In this document: piece by piece, positions 8,807 through 18,059 of the stretch | Layout of the letters: each line of letters opens with the position of its first letter | Position numbering within the stretch: position 1 is the first letter of the stretch | NCBI RefSeq assembly: GCF_000430585.1 | Contig: NZ_AUMH01000005.1 | Coordinates: forward strand, 1 to 64,000 | Reading direction: 5' to 3' | Source of the DNA: Alicyclobacillus herbarius DSM 13609 | GTDB taxonomy: Bacteria > Bacillota > Bacilli > Alicyclobacillales > Alicyclobacillaceae | DNA: 64,000 nucleotides | Notes under the pieces: generated by a model | Seen by the model: the letters and a program-made list of their open reading frames with translations, nothing else | What the model was told of the DNA's origin: nothing | Databases searched by the model: none | Translations under genes and position numbers: made by a program

Positions 8807-9850
8807 TTACTTGTCCACGATAGCTGGATTAGCGCTAAGAATAGCCTCCGTAGTCTCCCAGAGCCTAGGTAAGAACTGGACGACCTCCTCGGCACGACGG
8901 AGGAGGTCGTGGGTCGAGGTAATCCCGAGGTCAGCGACGACTGCGTCAAAGGCCGGCGCCAGCGCTCGTTGCAGGTCAGGAGGGGCGTCTGCAGAAAGAA
9001 CCTTGTGACAGCGTGCAAAGGTGGCTACAATCCAGAAGACGGCTTCCCGGTGATAGCCGGCCTTGATGAGTTCATAGCTCCCGTCGATTACTATGGGGCG
9101 TGCTGCGGCGGTGATATCACTACTGAAGAAGAACGGTGTTTTTGCCACGGCTGCAGCAGCGTCGAATGTTTTCGCGAGCTCGTCGACATGATATTCGACA
9201 CGCTGGGGGCTCAGGTGCGCACAACCGAGCAACTTCATCAGTTCCGGGTAGAGATCCGTATGGCCGTATTCTGTAAGTACGTCGCGTGCGGCGAGGTAGC
9301 GCAGCCGCACCGTAGGGTTGCGTAACGCGGCCACCAGCAGGACGTGGGTCGTCACCCCAGTCGGGAATAGCCAAGCTGTCACCTGGTCATGCCACGATGC
9401 GGACGGATCGATGGATCGCAGTCCATTTACAATTTTCTCACGCGCGTTCTCGCATCGACGACGTACCCAGACTCGTTCAGCAAAGTGGCGGGACACTTGT
9501 ATTTGCAGTTTTCGTAGACGACCCGTGGGGTCGGCAATAATCGTGTCCACGCGGAAGCTTCCTGCCAGGTGATAAGATGTCAGGACCTTCTCGACCGAGG
9601 AGAGCTGGTTCCAAGATAGGTACGTGACCTCCAGTAATGTATCGCGATACAATAACTTCCCAAGTTTGAGTGGCGGATTATCCTCTGCAATGACAACTAC
9701 GACGTCAACATCGGATGATCCGGACAACTCCGCGTCATCAGGCAATCCTACCGTAGAACCGCTGAAGTACGCCCCCAAGAATCTAGCTTGTTGGTGCGCG
9801 TGTTTCATGACCCACTCAGAAGCCGCAGCCCGTGCTTCTGCAACTTTCAT
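8807..9850 (-). CDS. nucleotidyltransferase-domain protein
   Basis: This 347-aa protein begins with a pol-beta-type nucleotidyltransferase domain. The motif FSGSTVGLPDDAELSGSSDV gives the GS...DVD arrangement that binds nucleotide and metal. The remaining 250 residues are mostly helical and resemble the C-terminal domain of aminoglycoside adenylyltransferase-like proteins, but I cannot name a specific substrate. The ATG at 9848-9850 follows GAGGAA. Upstream in-frame codons up to 10015 lack a ribosome site. It is divergent from an AraC-type regulator across a short AT-rich spacer. It could be a resistance-type enzyme or a general NMP-transferase. Confidence 0.7.
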   Translation of the reverse strand: MKVAEARAAASEWVMKHAHQQARFLGAYFSGSTVGLPDDAELSGSSDVDVVVVIAEDNPPLKLGKLLYRDTLLEVTYLSWNQLSSVEKVLTSYHLAGSFRVDTIIADPTGRLRKLQIQVSRHFAERVWVRRRCENAREKIVNGLRSIDPSASWHDQVTAWLFPTGVTTHVLLVAALRNPTVRLRYLAARDVLTEYGHTDLYPELMKLLGCAHLSPQRVEYHVDELAKTFDAAAAVAKTPFFFSSDITAAARPIVIDGSYELIKAGYHREAVFWIVATFARCHKVLSADAPPDLQRALAPAFDAVVADLGITSTHDLLRRAEEVVQFLPRLWETTEAILSANPAIVDK

Positions 9851-9942
9851 GCACCATTCCTCATTTCCTCGCGAGATTAATCCGTGCCACCGTAGACGGA
9901 AAACTGTAAGAAGGTTTTTGCTCATACACCTGAGTGTTACAG

Positions 9943-9955
9943 TATATTCAATATA
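9943..9955. promoter_or_regulatory. palindrome in divergent spacer
   Basis: The sequence TATATT-C-AATATA is a perfect 13-bp palindrome between the divergent nucleotidyltransferase and AraC genes. It could be an operator, but AT-rich palindromes arise easily by chance. Confidence 0.25.
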
Positions 9956-10075
9956 GTATGATGTTACTCCCGGCCACTGGACCCCTTTTGACTGAACTGC
10001 CAAATGCGACTGCATAACCCTGTGCGATTTCCGTCAGAAATAAGTTCAAAAGATCCGGGAGGGAAAGGAACGGCG

Positions 10076-11002
10076 ATGGCTGATTTACTAGATTCCGGGT
10101 GCTACGAAGGACCTATTGGCATACCCCGTGTCACGATGGCTGGCGACTTTGTTGTCAAGAGTGGATGGTCACTGGGGCCCAGGGAACTCTCGGAGTATGA
10201 GTTGGTCTATTTTCCGACCTCTTCACGCACCCTTTATAGTGTACATGGGGTTTCACACATTCTGGATAAACCATGCTACGTCTTCACCCGCCCTGGTGAG
10301 CGTCACCACTATGTATTTGATCCGTCCCAATCAATCCGCCATCTGTTCATTCATTTTACACTTGATTCACAATCTGGGCTGTTGACCGAGGACAGCTCGC
10401 TTCTACGTCAAATCCCTCCGTTGACGTTACACGCTACAACGATAATCATTCCTGTGCTGCTCAAGCACATCCTCCATTTAGCCAATTCAAAACCCCATTT
10501 CTGGCGAGAACGATGCAGCCAGTTATGTTTCGCGGCGCTTGCAGAGCTTGCGGGACTGGCTGCAATGAACAGGGCTGGGCTTGGCGATGAGATGGAAACA
10601 ATTCCGTATAAGATTGTACAAGCGCTTCGTTATATTGATGACAACCTAGATGGAAACCTATCCATTCAAGAGATCTCAAAATTCGTAGGCTGGACCCATG
10701 AGTATTTTACCAGAATGTTTCATCAGTACATTGGAAAGTCGCCGCGCACTTTCATTCTAGAAAGAAGAATTGACCGCGCTTGTCAGCTCTTAATGCAACA
10801 GCAGCACACCATAAAAGAAATTGCATACATGGTCGGTTTTCGTGATGAGCATTACTTTTCCCGTGCCTTTGTAAAACAAAAAGGAATCACTGCCACTGAC
10901 TACCGGGAGAAATTCGGGGATCCACGAATGAGACATTTGGCACCTGCGAATGAATATAGTGCCTCCTATCCAGTAAATCAGTACTTGTACGTCTCGAAAT
11001 AA
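10076..11002 (+). CDS. AraC-family transcriptional regulator
   Basis: This 308-aa regulator has an N-terminal cupin-like ligand domain (about residues 20-160, with the arm ending PGERHHYVFDP) and a C-terminal double helix-turn-helix of about 100 residues. The HTH region reads SIQEISKFVGWTHEYFTRMF and then TIKEIAYMVGFRDEHYFSRA, which is the AraC/XylS signature. The ATG at 10076 follows a purine-rich GGGAGGGAAAGGAA. An upstream in-frame ATG at 10004 is less likely. The gene lies 120 bp before a sugar ABC importer on the same strand and probably activates it in response to its sugar, as is usual for AraC proteins next to CUT1 systems. Confidence 0.92.
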   Translation: MADLLDSGCYEGPIGIPRVTMAGDFVVKSGWSLGPRELSEYELVYFPTSSRTLYSVHGVSHILDKPCYVFTRPGERHHYVFDPSQSIRHLFIHFTLDSQSGLLTEDSSLLRQIPPLTLHATTIIIPVLLKHILHLANSKPHFWRERCSQLCFAALAELAGLAAMNRAGLGDEMETIPYKIVQALRYIDDNLDGNLSIQEISKFVGWTHEYFTRMFHQYIGKSPRTFILERRIDRACQLLMQQQHTIKEIAYMVGFRDEHYFSRAFVKQKGITATDYREKFGDPRMRHLAPANEYSASYPVNQYLYVSK

Positions 11003-11087
11003 TCAAGTCTGTCCACCAAAGCATCGATTTACTTCATTCACGATAAATTTCCAAACGGCATATCATATAAACGTCAGATAATTTTGA

Positions 11088-11101
11088 TGTAATCGGTTTC
11101 G
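11088..11101 (+). promoter_or_regulatory. cre-like site (CcpA) before the ABC importer
   Basis: TGTAATCGGTTTCG matches the catabolite-responsive consensus TGWAANCGNTNWCA at 13 of 14 positions; only the last base differs. It lies about 20 bp before the start codon of the solute-binding protein gene, where CcpA binding would block transcription or translation start. This is a consensus match only. Confidence 0.45.
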
Positions 11102-11122
11102 ATGGAGGGAAGGAGGCAATGC

Positions 11123-12418
11123 ATGAAGTTACGAAAAAAACGAATGGTACTAGTAGTTGCATTGGTTCTATCATCTACCGCAACAGCTTGTGGACACGAC
11201 GATGTTTCAGGCAACAAGGGAGTTATTAATATGACCTGGTCGACATGGGGGAATCCGGGTGAATTGAAGAGATTTTTTCAGTTGACCGACGACTATAACA
11301 GAACGCATCCCCATGTCCACTGGACATTAATACCTGTTCCAGCCAACGGGTACTTGCAAAAGATACAGACAGAGTTGGTGGCTGGAAATGCTCCCGATGT
11401 TTTTTACATGGGAGACGGAGACATGTCGACATACGTCAAGGATCACGTCTTGGTCAACTTGACGCCGCTGTTAGGGACTGGCCCCTATCCACACAAAATT
11501 AGCGATTGGCCCAGCGGTGTGTGGGGTGCCGCGAAGCAAGGTAAGAATGTTTATGGGTTGCCGCCTGATATCAATCCAATGGTGATGTATTTTAATAAAA
11601 CCGTTCTCGCAAAGGCTGGGGTCAAAACGAGTCCGAGTCAGCTATACAAAGAAGGAAAGTGGAACTGGAAGACGTTTCAGTTGATTTGCAGCAAGGTCAA
11701 GGCAACTGGAAAGTATGGCTATATTGTCGATAATGCTTGGAACACAACGTATTCTTGGGTGTCCGCGAACGGCGGGCAGGTCTATGACAGTCAGGGGAAT
11801 TTTATCGCCAACAAAAACTCGAAGGCCATTCAGGCCTTTGAATACCTACAACGAAACATCAAAAACGGAAACTTCGTGTATTCCGGTTCGTTGCCAAAAG
11901 GCCAGGGTGATGACGCGATGTTTATGTCCCAGCAAGCTGCGTTTGTTGCCGCTGGCCGTTGGCTTGCTCCGGAATTTAATGCAGATAAAGAATTGAATTA
12001 CGATATTGTCCCGTGGCCGACGAATACCGGAAACAAGAACGAACCGGCCGGAATCGCTGCGGCCTATGTGGGGATTAACAAGCCTACCAAAAACGTCAAG
12101 CTGGCGTGGGATTTTGTCGACTATTTTTGCTCGGCTCCGGGTGTCAAATTCCGCTTATCCAATGGTGGTAATGCAGTTCCCGCCTTGTCCCATGGTGCCG
12201 ATCAAGTCGTCAGTGAGGGCAAACCTGCACACGCGGAATTTTGGCTGCAAGGGCGGAATACTGGATTCGCGATTCCCAAAGCAGAAACCAAAATCCCGGG
12301 CGTCAGCCTGGTCATTACGCAAGATTTGGACCTCGCTTTTCTCGGTAAACAGGATATAAAAACTACGCTGAATCAAGTTGCCGCGGACATTCAACGCGCC
12401 AAGCAAAACAACTATTAA
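11123..12418 (+). CDS. sugar ABC transporter substrate-binding lipoprotein
   Basis: This 431-aa family 1 extracellular solute-binding protein captures a sugar or oligosaccharide and delivers it to the two permeases encoded next. The N-terminus is a lipoprotein signal, KKRMVLVVALVLSSTATAC, with the lipidated Cys at about residue 23. Its -3 position is Ala rather than the usual Leu. The mature protein has the SBP_bac_1 features INMTWSTWGNPGELKRFF, GNAPDVFYMGDG and a C-terminal helical lobe. The ATG at 11123 follows AAGGAGG; the ATG at 11102 is less well placed. No ATPase gene is present, so it probably shares a multitask MsmX-type ATPase encoded elsewhere. Confidence 0.93.
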   Translation: MKLRKKRMVLVVALVLSSTATACGHDDVSGNKGVINMTWSTWGNPGELKRFFQLTDDYNRTHPHVHWTLIPVPANGYLQKIQTELVAGNAPDVFYMGDGDMSTYVKDHVLVNLTPLLGTGPYPHKISDWPSGVWGAAKQGKNVYGLPPDINPMVMYFNKTVLAKAGVKTSPSQLYKEGKWNWKTFQLICSKVKATGKYGYIVDNAWNTTYSWVSANGGQVYDSQGNFIANKNSKAIQAFEYLQRNIKNGNFVYSGSLPKGQGDDAMFMSQQAAFVAAGRWLAPEFNADKELNYDIVPWPTNTGNKNEPAGIAAAYVGINKPTKNVKLAWDFVDYFCSAPGVKFRLSNGGNAVPALSHGADQVVSEGKPAHAEFWLQGRNTGFAIPKAETKIPGVSLVITQDLDLAFLGKQDIKTTLNQVAADIQRAKQNNY

Positions 12419-12488
12419 ACTCGCCGATACTCATCGACAAAAAAGTACGGCCGGTTGGCCTATTCATGACAAGGGGGCTAGCCACGAT

Positions 12489-13361
12489 ATGAACTTAAAA
12501 TCTCAGGGACGTTGGGCCTATCTTTTTCTCGCACCGCAACTCATCGGCTTGATAGTCTTCTCCCTTGGGCCGCTCATCTTTTTATTCGTGTTGAGCTTTT
12601 ATAGTTGGGACGGTTTCGGAAACAATCACTTCGTTGGGTTGCGAAATTTTCAATTTACATTAACCGATCCGGACTTTTGGACAGCGCTGGTGAACACGAT
12701 CTACTACACGGTTCTAACGGTTCCGGTTGGGATTTTTTTGGCCATCCTCTTGGCGGTTGGCTTAAATCGAATTCGACTGCGAAACGTCTATCGCGTGTTG
12801 TACTTTATGCCGGTCGTGACCAGTTCCGTTGCGGTGGGCATCATGTGGATGTGGTTGCTCAACGGAAAGTTTGGCGTACTTAATCAACTCCTCCATTCGA
12901 TTGGAATTACAGGGCCGGATTGGTTGACGGATACACGTTGGGTCATGCCTTCGATTGCCATGGTGAGCATCTGGTGGGGCCTGGGTTTCAACATGATTTT
13001 ATTTTTAGCTGGACTCCAGAACATCCCCAAGGTGTTTTACGAGGCCGCCGAAATCGACGGTGCGTCGAAGTTTCAGCAATTCTGGCGCGTAACCATGCCT
13101 CTCCTATCTCCAACCACCTTGTTTGTCACGGTCATCACCATCATCGGGTCTTTCCAGGTCTTCGACCAGGCGTACGTGATCACCAATGGTGGACCCGCAA
13201 AGGCGAGCTACACACTGGTGTTTCACATTTACCAGCTGGCGTTTGTCAATTTCACGTTCGGTAAGAGTGCCGCAGCCGCCGTTTGCCTGTTCGTGATCAT
13301 TCTGCTGTTCACGGCCCTCCAGTTGAGCCTGTCGAAGCGTTGGGTAAACTACGCGAATTGA
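12489..13361 (+). CDS. sugar ABC transporter permease (MalF/UgpA type)
   Basis: This 290-aa inner-membrane permease has six hydrophobic segments and the cytoplasmic EAA loop YEAAEIDGASKFQQFWRVTM, where the shared ATPase docks. The N-terminus GRWAYLFLAPQLIGLIVFS is the usual first membrane helix of CUT1 permeases. The ATG at 12489 sits after AAGGGGGC. It pairs with the next gene to form the channel for the binding protein encoded upstream. Confidence 0.93.
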   Translation: MNLKSQGRWAYLFLAPQLIGLIVFSLGPLIFLFVLSFYSWDGFGNNHFVGLRNFQFTLTDPDFWTALVNTIYYTVLTVPVGIFLAILLAVGLNRIRLRNVYRVLYFMPVVTSSVAVGIMWMWLLNGKFGVLNQLLHSIGITGPDWLTDTRWVMPSIAMVSIWWGLGFNMILFLAGLQNIPKVFYEAAEIDGASKFQQFWRVTMPLLSPTTLFVTVITIIGSFQVFDQAYVITNGGPAKASYTLVFHIYQLAFVNFTFGKSAAAAVCLFVIILLFTALQLSLSKRWVNYAN

Positions 13362-13392
13362 CGCCTACCCTACCGCGAAGGGAGTTATTCGT

Positions 13393-14286
13393 ATGAATCC
13401 GATGGAGACGTTGCCTGTCAATCAGGGGGTCTCAAGTCGACTTTCACGTCCGCGGCCGCTGTTATCGAGCAACATAGGGAGAGCCTTACTGCACGTTGTT
13501 CTGAGCATCGGCGCCATCGTGATGGTGGCTCCGTTCGTCTGGATGGTGCTCAGTAGCCTGAAAACCCCGGCGGACATTTTTCGAATCCCGCCCACCCTCT
13601 TTCCGACCACGTGGCAGTGGTCGAATTTTCCGGAAGCCTTGTCGGAGTTACCGTTCGGGCGTGCGTACTTTAACAGTTTTTACATCAGCGTTCTGGTTGT
13701 TGGAGGTCAGTTACTGACCTGCTCCATGGCAGCGTTTGCCTTTGCCAAGATTCGTTTTCGTTTTCGTAACGCGTTGTTTCTGCTGTTTCTTGCGACGATG
13801 ATGGTGCCAGCGCAAGTCACCATCGTTCCCCTATTCCTCATCATGAAAGAGTTTGGTTGGCTCAACACCTCTCTGTCCCTGATAGTGCCCGGAGCCTTGT
13901 TCAACGCCTTCGGGGTGTTCCTGTTACGGCAATTCTTTATGAGTATTCCGGATGAGATTCAGGAAGCGGCCATCATGGATGGGGCCAACTTGTGGCATAT
14001 CTATGTACGCATTATGCTTCCGTTGGTTCGGCCAGCCTTATCGGCTTTAGGTGTCGTATCGTTCATGGGAAGTTGGAACAACTTTTTCTATCCGCTGGTG
14101 TTTCTAAACTCCCCGAACCAGTTTACGGTTCCGGTGTTGTTGAACCTGTTCAAGGGGCTGTACAGTGTCAATTGGCCGGATATGATGGCCGCATCAACCA
14201 TTGCGGTGATCCCGGTGTTGATAGTCTACATCATCGGCCAACGCTATATCATTGAAGGCATCGCCATGACCGGGATCAAAGGTTAA
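13393..14286 (+). CDS. sugar ABC transporter permease (MalG/UgpE type)
   Basis: This 297-aa partner permease has six membrane segments, the first one starting near residue 30, and the EAA loop QEAAIMDGANLWHIYVRIML. It ends with the family C-terminus YIIGQRYIIEGIAMTGIKG. The ATG is preceded by AAGGGAG. It is the last gene of the importer operon and is followed by a hairpin. The importer lacks its own ATPase. Confidence 0.93.
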   Translation: MNPMETLPVNQGVSSRLSRPRPLLSSNIGRALLHVVLSIGAIVMVAPFVWMVLSSLKTPADIFRIPPTLFPTTWQWSNFPEALSELPFGRAYFNSFYISVLVVGGQLLTCSMAAFAFAKIRFRFRNALFLLFLATMMVPAQVTIVPLFLIMKEFGWLNTSLSLIVPGALFNAFGVFLLRQFFMSIPDEIQEAAIMDGANLWHIYVRIMLPLVRPALSALGVVSFMGSWNNFFYPLVFLNSPNQFTVPVLLNLFKGLYSVNWPDMMAASTIAVIPVLIVYIIGQRYIIEGIAMTGIKG

Positions 14287-14312
14287 GAGACGAGGAGCAT
14301 GCATCGAACCTA

Positions 14313-14353
14313 AGACCGACATGCGAAGGGGAGCTTGCTTCGCAGGTCGGTCT
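14313..14353 (+). terminator. terminator hairpin between convergent genes
   Basis: AGACCGAC-A-TGCGAAG and CTTCGCA-G-GTCGGTCT form a long, nearly perfect stem of about 15 bp with a short loop, followed by GTTTA. It separates the importer operon from the convergent dioxygenase gene and could act in both directions. Confidence 0.7.
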
Positions 14354-14419
14354 GTTTAGCCGTCGCATTAGTTGTCAGGCGTTCACCTGTTTCCCAGCGT
14401 CTCGTTTGTCTCCCGCACC

Positions 14420-15286
14420 TCACCGTACGTCAAAGGTGTCGTATACAGGGGCTTTGAAACGGTCGGCGTATTCGCCACTCATCTTCATGCGTAAATACTC
14501 ATGTTCCCAGGGGGATTCCCGGAGTCGGGCCGGGCCATTGCGAATGTCCAAGCCAAGGTTAACGCGGGACGGATAGTGGCTGTAGATCAACATCCGCCGT
14601 GGGCGAGGCGTTGAATTTGGGCGAGAATTGTGAACCAACAAAGCATGGAAAAACATCACCGAACCCGGAGGCGTCAGAATGTCGACGCCGCCGTGCGGAT
14701 CGATCAAACCGGGCGCGACCTCAAGACCGAATTCACCGGCGACGTGTTGCAAGTGTTCCCGGTGCGAGCCCGGCCAGACATGCAGGGGGCCATTGTCGAC
14801 CGTGCACGCGTCGATAGAAATGGCGGATGAGATGATGTCTTGCGGATAGTTTTGCGCCGCGAAGTACGCCCAGTCGTTGTGAATGGGGAAGCGATCATCC
14901 CGCTTTTCGATGCTGAGGCCTTCGATTCGGGTCTCCAGGGGTTGCTTGTAATTTAGCTTTTCCTCCATGAGCAGGGGATCACACCCCATGATTTGACGCA
15001 TCGGCTCAATCAGCCGTGGGTCTTCCGACAGGCGGTTAAGAAACAGTGACAGGTCATTAATCGGTTGAATCTTGCGAACGTGCTGGGTCCCGTCTGGGTA
15101 TTCGGTCCAATCCAACCTCCCGCTGCGGCGTTCGTGCGCAATGGACGAATTTAGGATTAACTCGAGGATATAGTTGGCCTCTTCGCGCATCCGCTGGACT
15201 TCGTGTTCGTCAAATACCCCTTCAAGGACCAGGTAGCCGTCACGTTGGAACTGGTTGATCTGGCTCTCGGTCAGAGCCCCGTTCAT
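14420..15286 (-). CDS. phytanoyl-CoA dioxygenase (PhyH) family protein
   Basis: This 288-aa protein is a non-heme iron, 2-oxoglutarate-dependent oxygenase of the PhyH family. The N-terminus (QINQFQRDGYLVLEGVFDEH) is the family hallmark. The iron triad is His136 and Asp138 (HND) with the distal His219 (LLVHNS), and an Arg near residue 230 is placed to bind 2-oxoglutarate. Substrates of this broad family include phytanoyl-CoA, ectoine, opine-like and sugar-derived compounds. The ATG follows AGGAGATGG. A second PhyH gene lies directly upstream in the same direction, and both sit next to a sugar importer, so hydroxylation of a small imported molecule is more likely than a phytanoyl-CoA role. Confidence 0.85.
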   Translation of the reverse strand: MNGALTESQINQFQRDGYLVLEGVFDEHEVQRMREEANYILELILNSSIAHERRSGRLDWTEYPDGTQHVRKIQPINDLSLFLNRLSEDPRLIEPMRQIMGCDPLLMEEKLNYKQPLETRIEGLSIEKRDDRFPIHNDWAYFAAQNYPQDIISSAISIDACTVDNGPLHVWPGSHREHLQHVAGEFGLEVAPGLIDPHGGVDILTPPGSVMFFHALLVHNSRPNSTPRPRRMLIYSHYPSRVNLGLDIRNGPARLRESPWEHEYLRMKMSGEYADRFKAPVYDTFDVR

Positions 15287-15427
15287 ACCAAACCATCTCC
15301 TGTCTGCTTCATCTCCAATTTCTTTCGCGCAGTTTCAACATAACCTTGCCGCGTGCAGAGGTAAATGAACGCAGTTTTCACTTTGATGGACACATTTGAT
15401 ATGAGGGGCTCCACCGCGTACTTAGAC

Positions 15428-16207
15428 TCACTCGATATCGCTTACCGTGCTGGGCCTGTACTCCTTAAACACCGGGTTGTGCCCGCATACCATCAAGCCC
15501 TGCCCCCAGTTCACATGCACGTTGGCCGTCGGGGGGTCCATCGGATCGCGATACTGGAACAGGACATTGCGACGAATACGGTCACTCCGGTTGATATCGG
15601 AGCCGTGGATGGTTAGGTAGTTGAAGAACAAGACGTCGCCGGCCTGGGCCGGACAAGGCGTGGCCATGGAGAGTGGGTATTCGTGCGCATCTAAATAGTG
15701 CGATCCGATGTGCGGAATGGGGCCTTGTTTGTGTGATTTCGGAATCACGCAGATGCACCCGTTCTCCATATTCGCGTCGTCCAGGTGGACACTCGCCGCC
15801 AGCATGGTGTGCCGTTCATGCGGGAAGTATGGATAGTCCTGGTGAAGTGGGAAGGCGGCTCCCTTTTCCGGTGGTTTGACGAGCATCTTGGAGTGGTGCA
15901 ACTGGACATTCGGGCCGATGAGCTGCGAAAGGATGGCGGTCATGTTGGGATGGGCCAGGGCACGCAAAAAGGCGGAGTCATGGTAATGGACGTCATGGAA
16001 ACCCTTTAAGACCAGTTTTTTCAGTTGTTCGGGGGGCAAGTAATCCCCTTGCCACGTGTGCGATTTGTCGAATTTGGACTTCGCCGCCCGGTCCAAGATC
16101 CCGTCCAGAGCCGTGCGCATTTCCTCAACCTCGCTCGGGGAAAACACGCCCTTGACCAATAAGTACCCATTCTCCTTGTAGAATTCGACGTCTTGCGGTG
16201 TAATCAA
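15428..16207 (-). CDS. phytanoyl-CoA dioxygenase (PhyH) family protein
   Basis: This 259-aa Fe(II)/2-oxoglutarate oxygenase is distantly similar to the downstream PhyH protein. The metal triad is His122-x-Asp124 (LHQDYPYFP) and His201 (LTIHGSD), with a following Arg-rich 2-oxoglutarate region (RIRRNVLFQYR). The start is a TTG at 16205-16207, eight bases after AAGGAGG, giving MITPQDVEFYKENGYLLVKG. The upstream ATG at 16330 would add 41 residues without family similarity. It is divergent from an AraC regulator that probably controls the pair of dioxygenases. Confidence 0.85.
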   Translation of the reverse strand: MITPQDVEFYKENGYLLVKGVFSPSEVEEMRTALDGILDRAAKSKFDKSHTWQGDYLPPEQLKKLVLKGFHDVHYHDSAFLRALAHPNMTAILSQLIGPNVQLHHSKMLVKPPEKGAAFPLHQDYPYFPHERHTMLAASVHLDDANMENGCICVIPKSHKQGPIPHIGSHYLDAHEYPLSMATPCPAQAGDVLFFNYLTIHGSDINRSDRIRRNVLFQYRDPMDPPTANVHVNWGQGLMVCGHNPVFKEYRPSTVSDIE

Positions 16208-16297
16208 CGTTTTGCGCCTCCTTGTAGACTGAAAAATAGGCCAACTTGAGTCACAATAAACCTGCGACAAGGTTATCGTAAGGAATCTGGGGGTCTC

Positions 16298-17236
16298 GTG
16301 TCTTTGAGAACCCAGGCCACGCGTTTGCACTTTTCCGCCAAAGTGGGGATGGTCGTGTTTGATGCAACCGTTATGAAAGCGCTACCCATATTGAGCCACT
16401 ACGCCCATTCTGTTTCGGGTACGGAGGTTTCTTTTACCGTTCACTACTGGGGAGTCGACCAGCGACACTTTGACAATCCTGTTCATAAGCACTCTTTTTT
16501 CGAGGTCTGCTACGTGGTGGATGGACAAGGAACATACCGAGATGGAGAGGCTATCTATGACCTAAGGGCGGGGGATCTCTTTCTATCACGTCCCGGCGTA
16601 CTGCATCAAATTCGCAGTCGGAGCGGCCTGTTCTTAGTCTTTGTTGCTTTCGAGGTGAACGAAGAAGACTCCTCGTCACAGTGGATAAAGCGATTTGATT
16701 CGCTGTGCCAAACCAATCGTATCTTCATACGTGACGCTGGGTACTCACCGAGTATCCTGGTTTGGGCGGCCATGCTGAAGGAAGCCGCAGGTTACCGGTC
16801 TGCGTCCCCCGACCTCACGCTGCAATTCGCGCACACGTTACTGGAATCCTTCTACTTTACGTTTACCGAGCTACGAGAGGGCGTGGCCCTGCCGGTGGCA
16901 CCGCCTGTGTCCAACCGGATCGTTCGACAAGCCGTGCGGTTTATCAAGGACAACCTGTCGCAACCGTTACGGATGGATGAGGTGGCGTCGTACCTGCATG
17001 TGTCCCAACGTCATCTGACCCGGCTGTTTGCAAGCGAGTTAGGCATGAACTATGCATCCTATGTACAGCGGGAGCGTATCCAATACGCGCAAAAACTGCT
17101 GCTGTACACGGATTTGTCTATAAAATCGATTGCCGAGGAAGCCGGGTATAGTTCGGTTCACTACTTTACCCGCGTGTTCAAGAAGGAAGTGGGGGAGCCG
17201 CCTGGGCGGTATCGTGCGATGAATAGTATCCGGTGA
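16298..17236 (+). CDS. AraC-family transcriptional regulator
   Basis: This 312-aa regulator has an N-terminal cupin ligand pocket (HKHSFFEVCYVVDGQGTYRD, then LFLSRPGVLHQIRS) and a C-terminal AraC-type double HTH (MDEVASYLHVSQRHLTRLFA and SIKSIAEEAGYSSVHYFTRV). The GTG at 16298 has a GGGGG site five bases upstream. The in-frame ATGs at 16349 and 16373 are possible alternatives. The gene is divergent from the PhyH pair and upstream of a broken zinc dehydrogenase gene, either of which it may have regulated. Confidence 0.9.
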   Translation: MSLRTQATRLHFSAKVGMVVFDATVMKALPILSHYAHSVSGTEVSFTVHYWGVDQRHFDNPVHKHSFFEVCYVVDGQGTYRDGEAIYDLRAGDLFLSRPGVLHQIRSRSGLFLVFVAFEVNEEDSSSQWIKRFDSLCQTNRIFIRDAGYSPSILVWAAMLKEAAGYRSASPDLTLQFAHTLLESFYFTFTELREGVALPVAPPVSNRIVRQAVRFIKDNLSQPLRMDEVASYLHVSQRHLTRLFASELGMNYASYVQRERIQYAQKLLLYTDLSIKSIAEEAGYSSVHYFTRVFKKEVGEPPGRYRAMNSIR

Positions 17237-17359
17237 GCTAGATATTATATAATTTGAAACATTTTTAACTATAGTTTAATTCAAATCATAGACTTACAGT
17301 TCATGACTTCTATTCGTGGATTTTAACCGAAAAATAAGTCTTGACAGGGGGGACCATCC

Positions 17360-17969
17360 ATGAAAGCACTCGTCGTGGAAGGACCAAAGACTGCCGTTGT
17401 AAAAGAGGTTCCCTATCCGGAACCTGGGGCAAACGAGGTCGTCATTCGGGTGAAGCGGTGCGGAATCTGCGGCACGGATTTCCACATTTTTAAAGGGGAG
17501 TTTCTCTCTCCGTACCCGCTGATACCCGGACACGAATTCTCGGGCATCATTGAAGAAGTGGGGAGTGCGGTCACTCAGTTTCAGAAAGGGGACAGGGTCG
17601 CCGCCGATCCGTCCCTGTTTTGTGGGCATTGTCCTTACTGCCTGACGGGCCGGGGCAATCACTGTGTCAATTGGGGAGCGATTGGAGACACGGTCAACGG
17701 AGCACTGGCGGAATTCGTCAAAGTCCCAGTAGACAACGTCTTCAAGTTGGCCGACAACCTATCGTTTGCAGCCGGAGCGATGATAGAGCCGTTAGCCTGG
17801 TTCCATGGCCATCAATCATACCTACAGCGCGGCGGTGGAATGGATTCAATCTGGGCGATTTGACCTCGATTCGCTGGTTTCCACGGTGGTCAGGCTCGAG
17901 GAAGTTCCGGACCTTTTAGCAAACGGGAAGGCAGCCAATGTAATGAAGGTTCAGGTGGCGTTTGATTAA
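17360..17969 (+). pseudogene. zinc-dependent sugar/alcohol dehydrogenase, internally deleted
   Basis: The 5' part is a normal medium-chain dehydrogenase N-terminus: the catalytic zinc motif CGICGTDFHIF, the PGHEFSG motif and the structural-zinc cluster CGHCPYCLTGRGNHC, up to AMIEPLAWFHGHQS. After about 17818 the frame is lost. The genuine C-terminus continues in another frame from about 17822: AAVEWIQSGRFDLDSLVSTV, then ANGKAANVMKVQVAFD to the TAA at 17967-17969. About 430 bp, which would encode the whole NAD-binding Rossmann fold, is missing, so the gene is inactive. Confidence 0.85.
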
Positions 17970-18059
17970 GCTAGGGCCCTATCACTGGTCTCAAAACAAC
18001 GCAAGATTCGAGCCGGCGTCGCCCGTTGTATTGACCACGGGGGTCCGGGGTGGTCCGAC

